From positions 235,100-299,099 of the forward strand of contig JAKFFI010000004.1 in assembly GCA_036677085.1 (NCBI GenBank): a stretch of 64,000 nucleotides of DNA. Direction: 5' to 3'. The translations under genes and the position numbers were made by a program. The number at the start of each line of letters is the position of its first letter. The first letter of the stretch is position 1. This document shows, piece after piece, positions 9,663-17,559 of this stretch. Source of the DNA: JAGPUQ01 sp036677085 (GTDB taxonomy: Bacteria > Pseudomonadota > Gammaproteobacteria > Pseudomonadales > Porticoccaceae). The notes under the pieces are model-generated. The model did not search any database, was not told the origin of the DNA, and saw only the letters and a program-made list of their open reading frames with translations.

Positions 9663-10709
9663 TCAGGGTGCCGGGTTGCTGTACTGGCGGTGAATCGCTT
9701 CGATGCCCGCGATCACCTCTTCCGACAATTTCACCTGGACGCTCGCAATATTGGCTTCGAGCTGATCCATGCGCGTCGCGCCGATGATGGTGCTGGTGAC
9801 GAAATCGCGGCTGTTGACGAAGGCGAGCGCCATGGCACCCGGGTCCAGGTCGTGGTCGCGGGCGAGCGCCACATAGGCCTCGCTGGCCGCCACCGCCTGC
9901 GGGCCGGAATAGCGCTGGAAGCGATCGAACAGGGTCAGGCGCGCACCGGCGGGCCGCGCGCCCCCGGAATACTTGCCGGTGAGCATGGCCATGGCGAGGG
10001 GCGAATAGGCCAGCAGCCCCACCTGTTCACGGATTGACATCTCGGCAAGACCGATCTCGAAGCTGCGATTGAGCAGGTTGTAGGGATTCTGAATGCTGGC
10101 GATGCGGACGAGATCGCGCTCCCGCGCCGCGCGCAGATACTCCATCACGCCCCAGGGCGTTTCATTGGAGATGCCGATGTGGCGCACCAGCCCCTCGCGC
10201 ACCAGCTCCGTGAGCGCGGTGAGGGTTTCCTCGATGGAATTCAGACCTTCCTGCTCGCGGTGGCGGTAGCCGAGCTGACCGAAAAAATTGGTGGTGCGCT
10301 CGGGCCAGTGCACCTGGTACAGATCGATGTAATCGGTGCGCAACCGCTTGAGGGAATCCCGCACCGCCTGGCGAATATGGTCGCGGCTGAGCTGCGGCCC
10401 GCCGCGCAGATGGCGCCAGTCGCCGGTGGCGTCCGAACGGCCGGACACCTTGGTGGCGAGGATGACACGGTCGCGGCCGCCGCGCCGGGTAAACCATTCG
10501 CCGATGCATGCCTCGGTGCGACCCTGGGTTTCGGCGCGCGGCGGCACCGGATACATTTCCGCGGCATCGACAAAGTTGACGCCCTGGTCGAGGGCGTAAT
10601 CGAGCTGTTGCAGGGCGTCGTCAACGCTGTTCTGCTGGCCCCAGGTCATGGTGCCCAGGCAGATGAGGCTGACGTCGAGTCCGGTGGTGCCGAGCTTGCG
10701 GTATTCCAT
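9663..10709 (-). CDS. tas: aldo/keto reductase, Tas-like
   Basis: A 348-residue NADP(H)-dependent aldo/keto reductase, close to E. coli Tas along its whole length (MEYRKLGTTGLDVS start, EMYPVPPR, SNETPWGVM, QNPYNLLNRSFE). The catalytic tetrad is recognisable: Asp and Tyr in FVDAAEMYP, Lys in ILATKVSG, His in YQVHWPE. The open frame extends far upstream, but ATG 10709 gives the family N-terminus. The upstream region contains an inverted repeat rather than coding sequence. Confidence 0.93.
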   Translation of the reverse strand: MEYRKLGTTGLDVSLICLGTMTWGQQNSVDDALQQLDYALDQGVNFVDAAEMYPVPPRAETQGRTEACIGEWFTRRGGRDRVILATKVSGRSDATGDWRHLRGGPQLSRDHIRQAVRDSLKRLRTDYIDLYQVHWPERTTNFFGQLGYRHREQEGLNSIEETLTALTELVREGLVRHIGISNETPWGVMEYLRAARERDLVRIASIQNPYNLLNRSFEIGLAEMSIREQVGLLAYSPLAMAMLTGKYSGGARPAGARLTLFDRFQRYSGPQAVAASEAYVALARDHDLDPGAMALAFVNSRDFVTSTIIGATRMDQLEANIASVQVKLSEEVIAGIEAIHRQYSNPAP

Positions 10710-10744
10710 GAAGCGGATCTCCCGAATGGTTTTGGCGCAGTCTA

Positions 10745-10887
10745 GCAGCTTGTTGAAAAGCGTCGCGAGGCGGCCAGATGCGAGGCGCACGGCGCGCAGC
10801 GACCGAGACATATCCGATCGATAGGCGAGGGAGCGAGCACCGCGCAACGAAGCAGATGGTTGCCGCAGCAGTTTTTCAACAAGCTGC
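10745..10887. repeat. 15-bp perfect inverted repeat flanking ~113 bp
   Basis: GCAGCTTGTTGAAAA at 10745-10759 is matched by its exact reverse complement at 10873-10887. The enclosed DNA has no convincing gene. The arrangement looks like a small non-autonomous repeat element between the divergent tas and rhodanese genes. The family is not identified. Confidence 0.6.
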
Positions 10888-10997
10888 CAACCCGAATGAG
10901 AACGCTGCCAGACAACCCTGCCGCCGCCGCTGGCGCATGGGTTACCATGAGGCCAGGGTGCCCGGGCAGTTGCCCCCGCCAGCAACCGGAGGAAGCC

Positions 10998-11390
10998 ATG
11001 AAAACCAGCGTCAAACAGCTTGTGGACAAGGCCATGAGCGAAATCGAAACCCTGAATCTGGAGCAGGCGCGCGCCGCACTGGATGATCCGGGCACGGTGA
11101 TCGTCGATCTGCGCGACATTCGCGAACTGACCCGGGACGGCAAGATCCCCGGCGCCTTTCACGCGCCGCGCGGCATGCTGGAATTCTGGGTCGATCCCGA
11201 CAGCGAATACCATCGGGATGTGTTTTCCTCGGGCAAGCGCTTCGTGTTCTATTGCGCCAAGGGCCATCGCTCCGCCCTCGCCACCCAGACCGTGAAAAGC
11301 ATGGGGCTCGATCCGGTGTGCCATATCGGCGGCGGTTTCGAGGCCTGGGTCCAGGCGGGACTGCCCGTGGAACCGGTCGAGAAAAAATAA
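10998..11390 (+). CDS. rhodanese-like domain protein
   Basis: A 130-residue single-domain rhodanese. The active-site loop is CAKGHRSA, with the Cys positioned to carry a persulfide sulfur. The N-terminal CH2A-like element (VIVDLRDIRELTRDGKIPGA) is also clear. ATG 10998 has GGAGGA five bases upstream; longer readings start in non-homologous sequence. It is followed 17 bp later by the amidotransferase gene, so the two are probably co-transcribed. A sulfur-transfer role is inferred; the acceptor is unknown. Confidence 0.9.
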   Translation: MKTSVKQLVDKAMSEIETLNLEQARAALDDPGTVIVDLRDIRELTRDGKIPGAFHAPRGMLEFWVDPDSEYHRDVFSSGKRFVFYCAKGHRSALATQTVKSMGLDPVCHIGGGFEAWVQAGLPVEPVEKK

Positions 11391-11407
11391 CCCGCCGAGC
11401 ATCACCC

Positions 11408-12202
11408 ATGTGCGAGCTGCTGGGCATGAGCGCCAATGTGCCCACCGACATCTGCTTCAGCTTTGCGGGCCTGATGCGCCGCGGCGGCGCCACCGGCCCC
11501 CACGGCGACGGCTGGGGCATCGGCTTCTACGAGGGGCGCGGCTACCGCGCCTTTCACGATCCGGACGCCAGCGCGGAATCGGAGATCGCCCGCTTCATTC
11601 AGCACTATTCGATCAAGAGCGAAATCGTGCTTTCCCATATCCGCAAGGCCAACCGCGGCCGCACCTGCCTCGAAAACACGCACCCGTTCGCGCGCGAACT
11701 CTGGGGTCAGACCTGGTCCTTCGCCCACAACGGCCAGCTGCGCGGCATCAAAAAGCGCCCGCTCGTTCACTATTGCCCGGTGGGCGCTACGGACAGCGAA
11801 TACGCGTTCTGCTGGCTGCTCGATCAGGTGCGCACCGCCTTTCCGACGCGACCGCGCCAGCCGCGTGCGTTGTGGCAACTGCTGGCGGAACTCTGCGCCG
11901 ATCTGGCGTCCCTCGGTGTCTTCAATCTGCTGTTGTCGGATTCGAACGCGTTCTATGCCCATTGCAGCACACGCCTGTGCTGGCTCACCCGGCGCGCACC
12001 CTTCGGTCGCGCCACCCTGATCGATGCCGATATGGCGATCGACTTCGCCCAGCACGCGGGGCCGGACGATGTGGTGACTGTCGTCGCCACCGCGCCACTG
12101 ACCCGCGACGAAGTCTGGCAGCTGTTTCAACCCGGTGAATTTCGCGTGTTTCGCGCGGGCCGGTCCGTCGCAACCATGCGCCACGGACGCGCGGCACCAT
12201 GA
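11408..12202 (+). CDS. class II glutamine amidotransferase, YafJ-like
   Basis: A 264-residue Ntn-type glutamine amidotransferase. The nucleophile Cys is residue 2 (MCELLGMSAN), which fixes ATG 11408 as the start. Motifs GDGWGIGFY, SHIRKANRG and FAHNGQL build the glutaminase pocket. There is no synthase domain, so it belongs to the stand-alone YafJ/EgtC-like group whose physiological amide acceptor is uncertain. Its stop overlaps the next start by 4 bp. Confidence 0.9.
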   Translation: MCELLGMSANVPTDICFSFAGLMRRGGATGPHGDGWGIGFYEGRGYRAFHDPDASAESEIARFIQHYSIKSEIVLSHIRKANRGRTCLENTHPFARELWGQTWSFAHNGQLRGIKKRPLVHYCPVGATDSEYAFCWLLDQVRTAFPTRPRQPRALWQLLAELCADLASLGVFNLLLSDSNAFYAHCSTRLCWLTRRAPFGRATLIDADMAIDFAQHAGPDDVVTVVATAPLTRDEVWQLFQPGEFRVFRAGRSVATMRHGRAAP

Positions 12203-12723
12203 AGCCGCCCGATTATCGCGAGCAGATCCGGATCGATGGCGTGCCGATCATCATCCGCACGATGCAACCCGAAGACCGCGCCATCGAGGAAGCCTTCGTG
12301 CGCGATCTTTCGCCGGAATCCCGTTATTTCCGCTTTCACACCGCGCTGCCCGCGCTGACGCCGGAGATGACCGAACGCTTTATCCATCTGGACTATCCCG
12401 ACCAGATGGCGCTCATCGCCTGTGTCGGCAGTGACCAGAACGAGCGCCAGATCGGTGTGGCGCGCTATGCGCGGTCCGAGAAGGGAGGCACGGCGGACCT
12501 GGGCATCGCGATCGCCGACGCCTGGCAGGGCAAGGGCCTGGGCACCGAGCTGCTGCACCGGCTGCTGGTCCTTGCCGATCAGGCGGGCATCCGCCAGCTA
12601 TCCGCGGATGTGCTCTACGAAAACCACCGCATGCGCAGCCTGGCGCGGGATCTGGGCTTTCGCCTGGCGCCCAGTCAAGCCGATCCGCACACGGTCATGT
12701 TGGTGCGCGATACGGGAAATTGA
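12199..12723 (+). CDS. GNAT family N-acetyltransferase
   Basis: A 174-residue GNAT acetyltransferase. The acetyl-CoA pyrophosphate-binding loop is seen in DAWQGKGLGTELLHRL (Q/RxxGxG/A type). A C-terminal NHRMRSLARDLGF motif completes the fold. It is translationally coupled to the amidotransferase (ATGA overlap). The substrate (small molecule or protein lysine) is not predictable. Confidence 0.88.
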   Translation: MKPPDYREQIRIDGVPIIIRTMQPEDRAIEEAFVRDLSPESRYFRFHTALPALTPEMTERFIHLDYPDQMALIACVGSDQNERQIGVARYARSEKGGTADLGIAIADAWQGKGLGTELLHRLLVLADQAGIRQLSADVLYENHRMRSLARDLGFRLAPSQADPHTVMLVRDTGN

Positions 12724-12896
12724 GTCCCGGAGACAGCCGGGCGCCGGCCGATTTCCCAGCTGAACAGGAGCACCGACTGCCGAGATGTCATCGAGAAGCT
12801 GGCGGTCAGTCAACATCAAAACTCCCGAACACAGACAACCCGATAAAAACCGGCTATCACCGGGTGCATGACAGACTTCGTCGCTCCCGGGCGCAC

Positions 12897-12910
12897 TTGA
12901 TCCGCGTCAA
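12897..12910. promoter_or_regulatory. candidate FNR/ANR box
   Basis: TTGAT-CCGC-GTCAA differs from the FNR/ANR consensus TTGATNNNNATCAA at one position. It lies 73 bp upstream of the cytochrome c start, suitable for activation under low oxygen. Confidence 0.45.
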
Positions 12911-12982
12911 TCTGGCCGCGTAAGATACCGAGTAGGTTGGATCCGTATATAACAACAGATCATCCAGGCGAGGAGCAATACC

Positions 12983-13462
12983 ATGAAGAACGCAACGGTT
13001 AGTTGGTCGCACATCACAGAGCGCACTCCACGAACTGGCGAATGTACGCGCTGGGCAACGACGATTGGTCTGATCGTCGGTTTGTCTGCGGGATTCGCCA
13101 CCACCAGCTTTGCGGAGGAGAACTCCGCCGCCAAACAAGGCAAGGAGGAATACATGGCGCATTGCGCGTCCTGCCACGGCGCAACGGGAGAGGGCGATGG
13201 CCCGGTCGCGGGCTCATTGAAGAACAAGCCCCCGAATTTGACTTTTCTCCAACAGCAGGAGATGGATGGCACGTTTCCCACCAAACGCGTGACGGATATC
13301 GTCCAGGGCAATAGGGATTACGACAAGAATTTCCGCACCCACGGTCCCGCGGACATGCCGGTGTGGGGCAAGGTTTTTTACGAAGAGAGCGGGGAACGTT
13401 CCAGTATTGCCAAAGCGCGCATCCGAAATCTGGTCGATTACATCAAGTCGATACAGAAATAA
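12983..13462 (+). CDS. c-type cytochrome, periplasmic
   Basis: A 159-residue monohaem cytochrome c. An unusually long N-terminal leader (hydrophobic core about residues 26-42, predicted cleavage after SFA near 44) precedes the haem-binding motif CASCH (C61, C64, H65). A distal Met, the likely axial ligand, is in ADMPVWG. ATG 12983 follows a GGCGAGGAG ribosome-binding site. It is a small electron carrier for a respiratory chain; the partner is not apparent from the neighbours. A possible FNR/ANR box lies upstream and a hairpin downstream. Confidence 0.9.
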   Translation: MKNATVSWSHITERTPRTGECTRWATTIGLIVGLSAGFATTSFAEENSAAKQGKEEYMAHCASCHGATGEGDGPVAGSLKNKPPNLTFLQQQEMDGTFPTKRVTDIVQGNRDYDKNFRTHGPADMPVWGKVFYEESGERSSIAKARIRNLVDYIKSIQK

Positions 13463-13474
13463 CGCGATCTTCAA

Positions 13475-13501
13475 GACCGGGCCGTCGGCGACGGCCCGGT
13501 C
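13475..13501 (+). terminator. 12-bp perfect hairpin after cytochrome c
   Basis: GACCGGGCCGTC and its exact reverse complement are separated by a 3-base loop, starting 13 bp after the cytochrome stop. No T-run follows, so termination may be weak or factor-assisted. Confidence 0.5.
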
Positions 13502-13672
13502 TCCGCCGCATCTCCCGCGCCGCCAGTCTGAACGCTGGACCGCTTTGCCAAGCTGAAAAATATACCTTTGCTGCATCGCACCGACGATGGACACTGAACG
13601 ACCGTGGCCGCTGAAACAGCGGGTAGAGCCTCGCCTCGGCCCACAGCCGGGCAATTGCGCGTCTCGCCGCGT

Positions 13673-13678
13673 TATAAT
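13673..13678 (+). promoter_or_regulatory. candidate -10 element TATAAT
   Basis: A perfect TATAAT lies 94 bp upstream of the small GNAT gene, in a 309-bp gap (13463-13771) that otherwise holds only the cytochrome terminator hairpin. No good -35 is seen at 16-18 bp, so the call is tentative. Confidence 0.3.
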
Positions 13679-13771
13679 CGTGCCGCTTTCAGCCCTGCGA
13701 ATCCGTCAGGTTGACAAAGGGCACGCTTGCAAATCGCACTCTGACAAAGAGCACGCGCCAAAGAGACCGTC

Positions 13772-14062
13772 ATGAGCAAGTTTCAGGCACCCACCGGCGC
13801 TTCATCCGCGCGCGGTGAAACCGTCACGCATCACCCCGAACGATGCTGCTTCGTCTCGCGCCATGGCGACCACGAGGCGGTGCTGGATTACCGGTTACTT
13901 GCCGATCGCGGGATCAATTTCCATCACACCTATGTACCCGAAGCATTGCGCGGCCAGGGCATTGCCGAAGCGCTGGTGCGCGCGGGGCTGGCCTGGGCGC
14001 GTCAGGAAGATTTGCGGATCGAGGCGAGCTGTTGGTACGTGCAACGATTTCTGCGCGCTTGA
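13772..14062 (+). CDS. small GNAT-like N-acetyltransferase (YjdJ type)
   Basis: A 96-residue protein matching the compact GNAT family exemplified by YjdJ (Gcn5-related, about 95 residues). Visible features are LDYRLLADRGINFHHTYVPEALRGQGIAEALVRA in two blocks, with RGQGIA as the acetyl-CoA loop, and a terminal SCWYVQRF. The start ATG 13772 lies after AAGAGACC. Substrate unknown. It appears monocistronic. Confidence 0.85.
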   Translation: MSKFQAPTGASSARGETVTHHPERCCFVSRHGDHEAVLDYRLLADRGINFHHTYVPEALRGQGIAEALVRAGLAWARQEDLRIEASCWYVQRFLRA

Positions 14063-14137
14063 GTCCGCCGGTGCCAGAACCTTGGTCGGGCAATCCGATT
14101 GCGTTTGCAGTTAACCATTCCGCCTCAGCGTTCCAAC

Positions 14138-14899
14138 ATGTCCAAACCCCCGGCGTCCCTGCGGCTTGACCGCCTGCTGTCCAATCTGGGTTACGGCAGC
14201 CGCAAGGAAATTGCCGCGACTTGCCGCGCCGGCGCAATCACGCTCAGTGGCGAAGTGGTACTCAAGGCCGACCAGGCTATCCCGCTCGATCTGGTGCGCG
14301 CGGGCGCACTGGCGCTGAACGGCGAGGCTGTGGATCCACCCGCGCCCTTGACCATCATGCTCAACAAGCCGGCGGGTTATACCTGTTCACGCAGGGAGGC
14401 GGGCAACCTGGTTTACGATCTGCTACCCCGCCGCTGGCGCGGCCGCAAACCCACGCTGTCGACCGTCGGGCGCCTCGACAAGGACAGCACAGGCCAGCTG
14501 CTGCTGACGGACGACGGCGATCTGCTGCACCGCATCATCCATCCGCGCACCCATGCGCCCAAGCACTATCGGGTCGAACTGAGCGACCCCTTGGGTGGCG
14601 ATGAAGCGGCGCGGTTCGCAACCGGGACTTTCATGCTCGATGGCGACGACAAGCCGCTGCGGCCCGCCCTCTGGAACGCCGAAAGCGCTCGCAGCGGCGT
14701 GATGATCCTCACCGAGGGACGCTATCACCAGATCCGGCGGATGTTCGCGGCGCTGGGTAACCGGGTCACAGCGCTGCACCGTTTCCAGACCGGCGGTCTG
14801 CCGTTGGGCGATCTCGAAGCCGGCCAATATAAAATCCTTGGCCCCGAGGAACTGGCTTCCATTTTCGGGCCGCCGCGCAAGCGCGTGGCGTGCCCGTAG
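14138..14899 (+). CDS. rsuA: 16S rRNA pseudouridine synthase, RsuA-like
   Basis: A 253-residue RsuA/RluB/E/F-family pseudouridine synthase. The N-terminal S4 RNA-binding domain (RLDRLLSNLGYGSRKEI) is followed by the catalytic domain with the nucleophile Asp in GRLDKDSTG. The C-terminal motif EGRYHQIRRMFAALGN matches RsuA more closely than RluF. ATG 14138 gives the family N-terminus; a longer reading adds 13 unrelated residues. It probably modifies 16S rRNA (U516 in E. coli). Confidence 0.88.
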   Translation: MSKPPASLRLDRLLSNLGYGSRKEIAATCRAGAITLSGEVVLKADQAIPLDLVRAGALALNGEAVDPPAPLTIMLNKPAGYTCSRREAGNLVYDLLPRRWRGRKPTLSTVGRLDKDSTGQLLLTDDGDLLHRIIHPRTHAPKHYRVELSDPLGGDEAARFATGTFMLDGDDKPLRPALWNAESARSGVMILTEGRYHQIRRMFAALGNRVTALHRFQTGGLPLGDLEAGQYKILGPEELASIFGPPRKRVACP

Positions 14900-14947
14900 T
14901 CGTGCTGACGCCGCCACTCGCGCTTCCCTTATAAAAGAGCCTTATAA

Positions 14948-15030
14948 ATGATAAGTCGTTATGCGGGCGTGCCTTACTCTACGGTGAGCAAGGTAATTAA
15001 GGGGGCGAGATAGAAGCGGCATGTCAAGAC
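14948..15030. repeat. left 83-bp inverted repeat of retron cassette
   Basis: This 83-bp sequence pairs with the reverse complement of 17425-17507 at 76 of 83 positions by eye. The two copies point inward and bracket the retron genes. The inner edge carries CATGTCAAGAC, often seen near REP or RAYT-type elements, but no transposase was found and the family is unresolved. Confidence 0.8.
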
Positions 15031-15074
15031 CCCACTCCCCTTTGACCCCACTCCCCTTGTGACCCCACTCCCCT
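15028..15074 (+). repeat. three copies of a 14-bp direct repeat
   Basis: GACCCCACTCCCCT occurs at 15028, 15044 and 15061, separated by 2-3 bases, just inside the left inverted repeat and downstream of the reverse transcriptase. Related but diverged motifs lie inside the right repeat. Confidence 0.7.
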
Positions 15075-15098
15075 CTGAACGGTTGGGCCACACTGCGG

Positions 15099-16013
15099 CT
15101 ATGGCTTCTTCGCCCCGGACAGGCGATTAGAAAATCCTGGCTCGATACTGTCCGCAAATGCCAGCAACCCGGCCAGGTGTTCCTTCTCATCCTGACTAAG
15201 CAAGCCCAGCGAGTTGCGATGGAACATTGCGCGAATAGTGCGCTTGCGCTCCCTCCCTAATGAAAGCGTGCCAGTCGGCGTTAACACCACACCCGTGACC
15301 TTCCGGTGGCTCGCCCTAGAAGCAAAGACCGTTTTCTCCTGGTTGATGCTTAGCCTTGGGTATTCTAGCTCGCGCAATGTGCCTGCCACATGATCCTTAT
15401 ACCTATCAAGTGTCCCTGCGTATTTGGTTGAGAAGGTCAAATCATCTGCATACCTTGTGTACTCAACGCCATCCGCGATGGCCAGTTTCGACATAAGGCC
15501 ATCAAACCGGTACATGATGCTGTTTGACAAAAGTGGTGATGTTGGAGCTCCGATACATAACCTAAGCGGGGGCGCCCTCATTGGCGCCCAGCAGCACACA
15601 CGAGAGATCAGCGCCCGCGCCGAGCCGTCGAGCTCATCAGGCAGAGTGTTCTCAAGGTGCCGCTCAATGTCAGGCGCCAGAATGGATGGGAAAAAATTCC
15701 TAAAATCCATTTTAAGCATATAGTTGCTGGCCACATGGCGACGCGCATTTTCCTTGATAGACGAACCTTCGGAGTACGCAGTCGCGGCCGAATGCACCGG
15801 GAGACGATCTCCAAGGCGGGTGATCACCCAGCGCTGTATTGCTTTAACTTCTCGCGCTGGTTGTGCAACTTCGCGAAACTCACCGGGCTTCTTCTTTTTG
15901 ATGCGAAAGACTTTGTACCGTAGCGGAGCGGTACGAATTATCTGCGCCAAGTGAGCCGGCAATATCCCTAAATCGCCAGACATTTCCTCAATCAGGTCAT
16001 TCGCTCGGAGCAT
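15099..16013 (-). CDS. ret: retron reverse transcriptase
   Basis: A 304-residue retron-type RNA-directed DNA polymerase, the normal size for the family. Retron-specific region X is present (NARRH, residues 89-93). The catalytic aspartates are in KMDF (D103) and YADD (188-191). Region Y has VTG (239-241), and GAPTSP lies at 155-160. ATG 16013 is preceded immediately by AGGAGAA and overlaps the effector gene by 17 bp; the longer open frame upstream is coding for the effector in another frame. It should reverse-transcribe the msr-msd RNA encoded upstream and hold the effector in check through the msDNA complex. Confidence 0.95.
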   Translation of the reverse strand: MLRANDLIEEMSGDLGILPAHLAQIIRTAPLRYKVFRIKKKKPGEFREVAQPAREVKAIQRWVITRLGDRLPVHSAATAYSEGSSIKENARRHVASNYMLKMDFRNFFPSILAPDIERHLENTLPDELDGSARALISRVCCWAPMRAPPLRLCIGAPTSPLLSNSIMYRFDGLMSKLAIADGVEYTRYADDLTFSTKYAGTLDRYKDHVAGTLRELEYPRLSINQEKTVFASRASHRKVTGVVLTPTGTLSLGRERKRTIRAMFHRNSLGLLSQDEKEHLAGLLAFADSIEPGFSNRLSGAKKP

Positions 16014-16932
16014 TTCTCCTCCGAACCTCTTGAATGGCCTTGAATCGCTTTTTGTCACCGGTCGCGTATTCGGCCAATAGGTTTGCTCTGAATCTGGAAA
16101 TATCGAAACTTGAATCGACAAAATGAAACTTAAGGTACTGCTTTGGCTCGACGCCAACGTAGAATCTCTGCGTGCCCTTGGGCTCCATTGCTATCAGGCC
16201 AACCTTCTCCAAGATATACAGGATCTGCTTTATTTCTCCTTCGCTAACTTTGCATTTAAAACCTTCAAATTGCGAGTGGATCTCCCGCAGCGTGAGTGCC
16301 GAATACAGATTTAGCAAATCGCAAAGAAGGAGAGCTTTGTCGAACCAAAGCTCCGCCTGAAAGTTCCTTTCAGCCGTTGCCTTCGAAACCCGCCGGAGTA
16401 TTGCTTCGGCCAACTCTGGCTGTAGACCTTCCGCTGCTCCCGGATCAAATACCGTATCCCTTTCCGAGGGAGTGAGCCAACGATGACATTCCGCCTGATT
16501 ACCGTGCGCCTTCTCCAGATAATCCACCGGACCCATTCTTATAAATGATGTGCTTGTGTAGTGACTTGTCTCAATCACAACAAGCAACTTACTTTGGTAT
16601 TCCTCAATAACCGAAAAGAGCCCAAGCTCAGCAATTGAGCCAGGACTTTCAAGAGGCAGAACGATTACTGAAGACAGCTCGGCAAGATGCCGCTCAAATA
16701 GGACAAGGTCTCTGTATATAGAATCGTGAGACCAATCTTTGTAGTGCTCGGCAACTCTGATGCGACGTTCGATGGCGTCATCCTTGGCCAACTCCCGGTA
16801 GATTGCATCTCGAATCGAAATTGGCTGCGCGGACTTGATGTCCATTGGTCCGCCGCACAAGAAGATGAACCCTTTGTAGGGCCGCACCTTTGATACGCCT
16901 AAGTCTACTTTCTCGCAGAGAGCTTCTTGCAT
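15997..16932 (-). CDS. retron effector, nucleoside deoxyribosyltransferase-like (Ec86/St85 family)
   Basis: A 311-residue protein resembling effectors of type II-A retrons. N-terminal half: FLCGGP (24-29), SIRDAIYREL, DLVLFERHLAELSS, then ESPGSIAELG (95-104) and SFIRMGP (129-135), the signature of the deoxyribosyltransferase-like N-glycosidase domain. C-terminal part (about 200-311) looks like a winged helix (LREIHSQF...EIKQILYILEKVGLI). ATG 16932 is chosen because the 37 residues before it are encoded by the msd hairpin and because it gives the family length of about 310. By analogy it is released when phage disturbs the msDNA and then attacks a nucleotide pool. The specific trigger and substrate are unknown. 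Confidence 0.88.
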   Translation of the reverse strand: MQEALCEKVDLGVSKVRPYKGFIFLCGGPMDIKSAQPISIRDAIYRELAKDDAIERRIRVAEHYKDWSHDSIYRDLVLFERHLAELSSVIVLPLESPGSIAELGLFSVIEEYQSKLLVVIETSHYTSTSFIRMGPVDYLEKAHGNQAECHRWLTPSERDTVFDPGAAEGLQPELAEAILRRVSKATAERNFQAELWFDKALLLCDLLNLYSALTLREIHSQFEGFKCKVSEGEIKQILYILEKVGLIAMEPKGTQRFYVGVEPKQYLKFHFVDSSFDISRFRANLLAEYATGDKKRFKAIQEVRRRNAPSE

Positions 16933-16947
16933 ATCAATATCACGGGT

Positions 16948-17110
16948 GTCTTTACCATAGACTGCGCTGTGAAACCGGCTTCGGGTTTTCCGAGTGCTCG
17001 CAGGAAAACCCGAAGCCGGTTTCACAGCGATAAATGCACTCAATCATTCCAAGTCTGGCGAATCGCCCGACATTTTCTACGTAACCCAGACGTAGAAGCA
17101 CGTAAAGACT
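16948..17110 (-). ncRNA. retron msr-msd RNA
   Basis: Read on the minus strand. Arm a1 is GTCTTTAC (17109-17102), followed by a candidate branch G (17101). Stem-loop 1 is TTCTACGT/ACGTAGAA with a 7-nt loop (17097-17075). Stem-loop 2 is GTC-GGCG paired with CGCC-GAC (17071-17053). The msd is a perfect 27-bp stem with an 11-nt loop (17029-16965), and arm a2 is GTAAAGAC (16955-16948), complementary to a1. The order and sizes parallel the Ec86 RNA. It lies directly before the effector gene, and a promoter places transcription start at a1. Exact ends and branch point are inferred. Confidence 0.85.
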
Positions 17111-17117
17111 CGGTCAT

Positions 17118-17145
17118 CGTATATGCCGTGAGTTGTTCCGGTCAA
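17118..17145 (-). promoter_or_regulatory. sigma-70 type promoter for retron
   Basis: On the minus strand, TTGACC (17145-17140) and TATACG (17123-17118) are separated by 16 bp; TACGAT with an 18-bp spacer is an alternative. Either predicts a start near 17110, exactly where arm a1 of the msr-msd RNA begins. Confidence 0.6.
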
Positions 17146-17424
17146 GAAGTTCTAGCCCCAAGGGGGCTTACTTAAGGAATCGAGCAGCGCGCGATATAGT
17201 TAATCGATTGAAATATATGAAGAAGGCCGGCCCGACTTGTTAGGATGTTTGTTTGCCGACAACCATTCCAACAAGAGCAAGGCCGACCATGCACAAACAG
17301 TAGACTGCAAGCGCGCACGAGACAACAGCTGAACGAGTTGAGCCGACAGGCCGGTCACACGGACGCCGTTGATTTCTTCAACCCACGACCGAGTAGGAGT
17401 AGGGTCAGAGAGGAACAGGGTCAG

Positions 17425-17507
17425 GTCTTGACATGCTAATTCTATCCCTTCCCCTTAATTACCTTGCTCACCGTAGAGTAATGCACGCCCGCATAACGAC
17501 TTATCAT
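17425..17507. repeat. right 83-bp inverted repeat of retron cassette
   Basis: Partner of 14948-15030 in inverted orientation (7 mismatches in 83 by eye). The DNA between the retron promoter and this repeat (17161-17424) holds no gene that can be supported. Confidence 0.8.
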
Positions 17508-17559
17508 GCTTCAACAAAACATCCACACAAAACATCCCTACAAAACCAAGGCCTGACGC

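Noticed and set aside
15028..15074. Possible CRISPR-like array of three 14-bp repeats
   Set aside because: Spacers are only 2-3 bases and no cas genes are present; it is a simple tandem repeat.
16933..17043. In-frame N-terminal extension of the retron effector to ATG 17043
   Set aside because: The extra 37 residues are encoded by the msd hairpin and msr region of the retron RNA; ATG 16932 gives the family length and N-terminus.
17245..17439. Small open frame (64 residues) inside the right edge of the retron cassette
   Set aside because: No recognisable family, no ribosome-binding site, and it runs into the inverted repeat.
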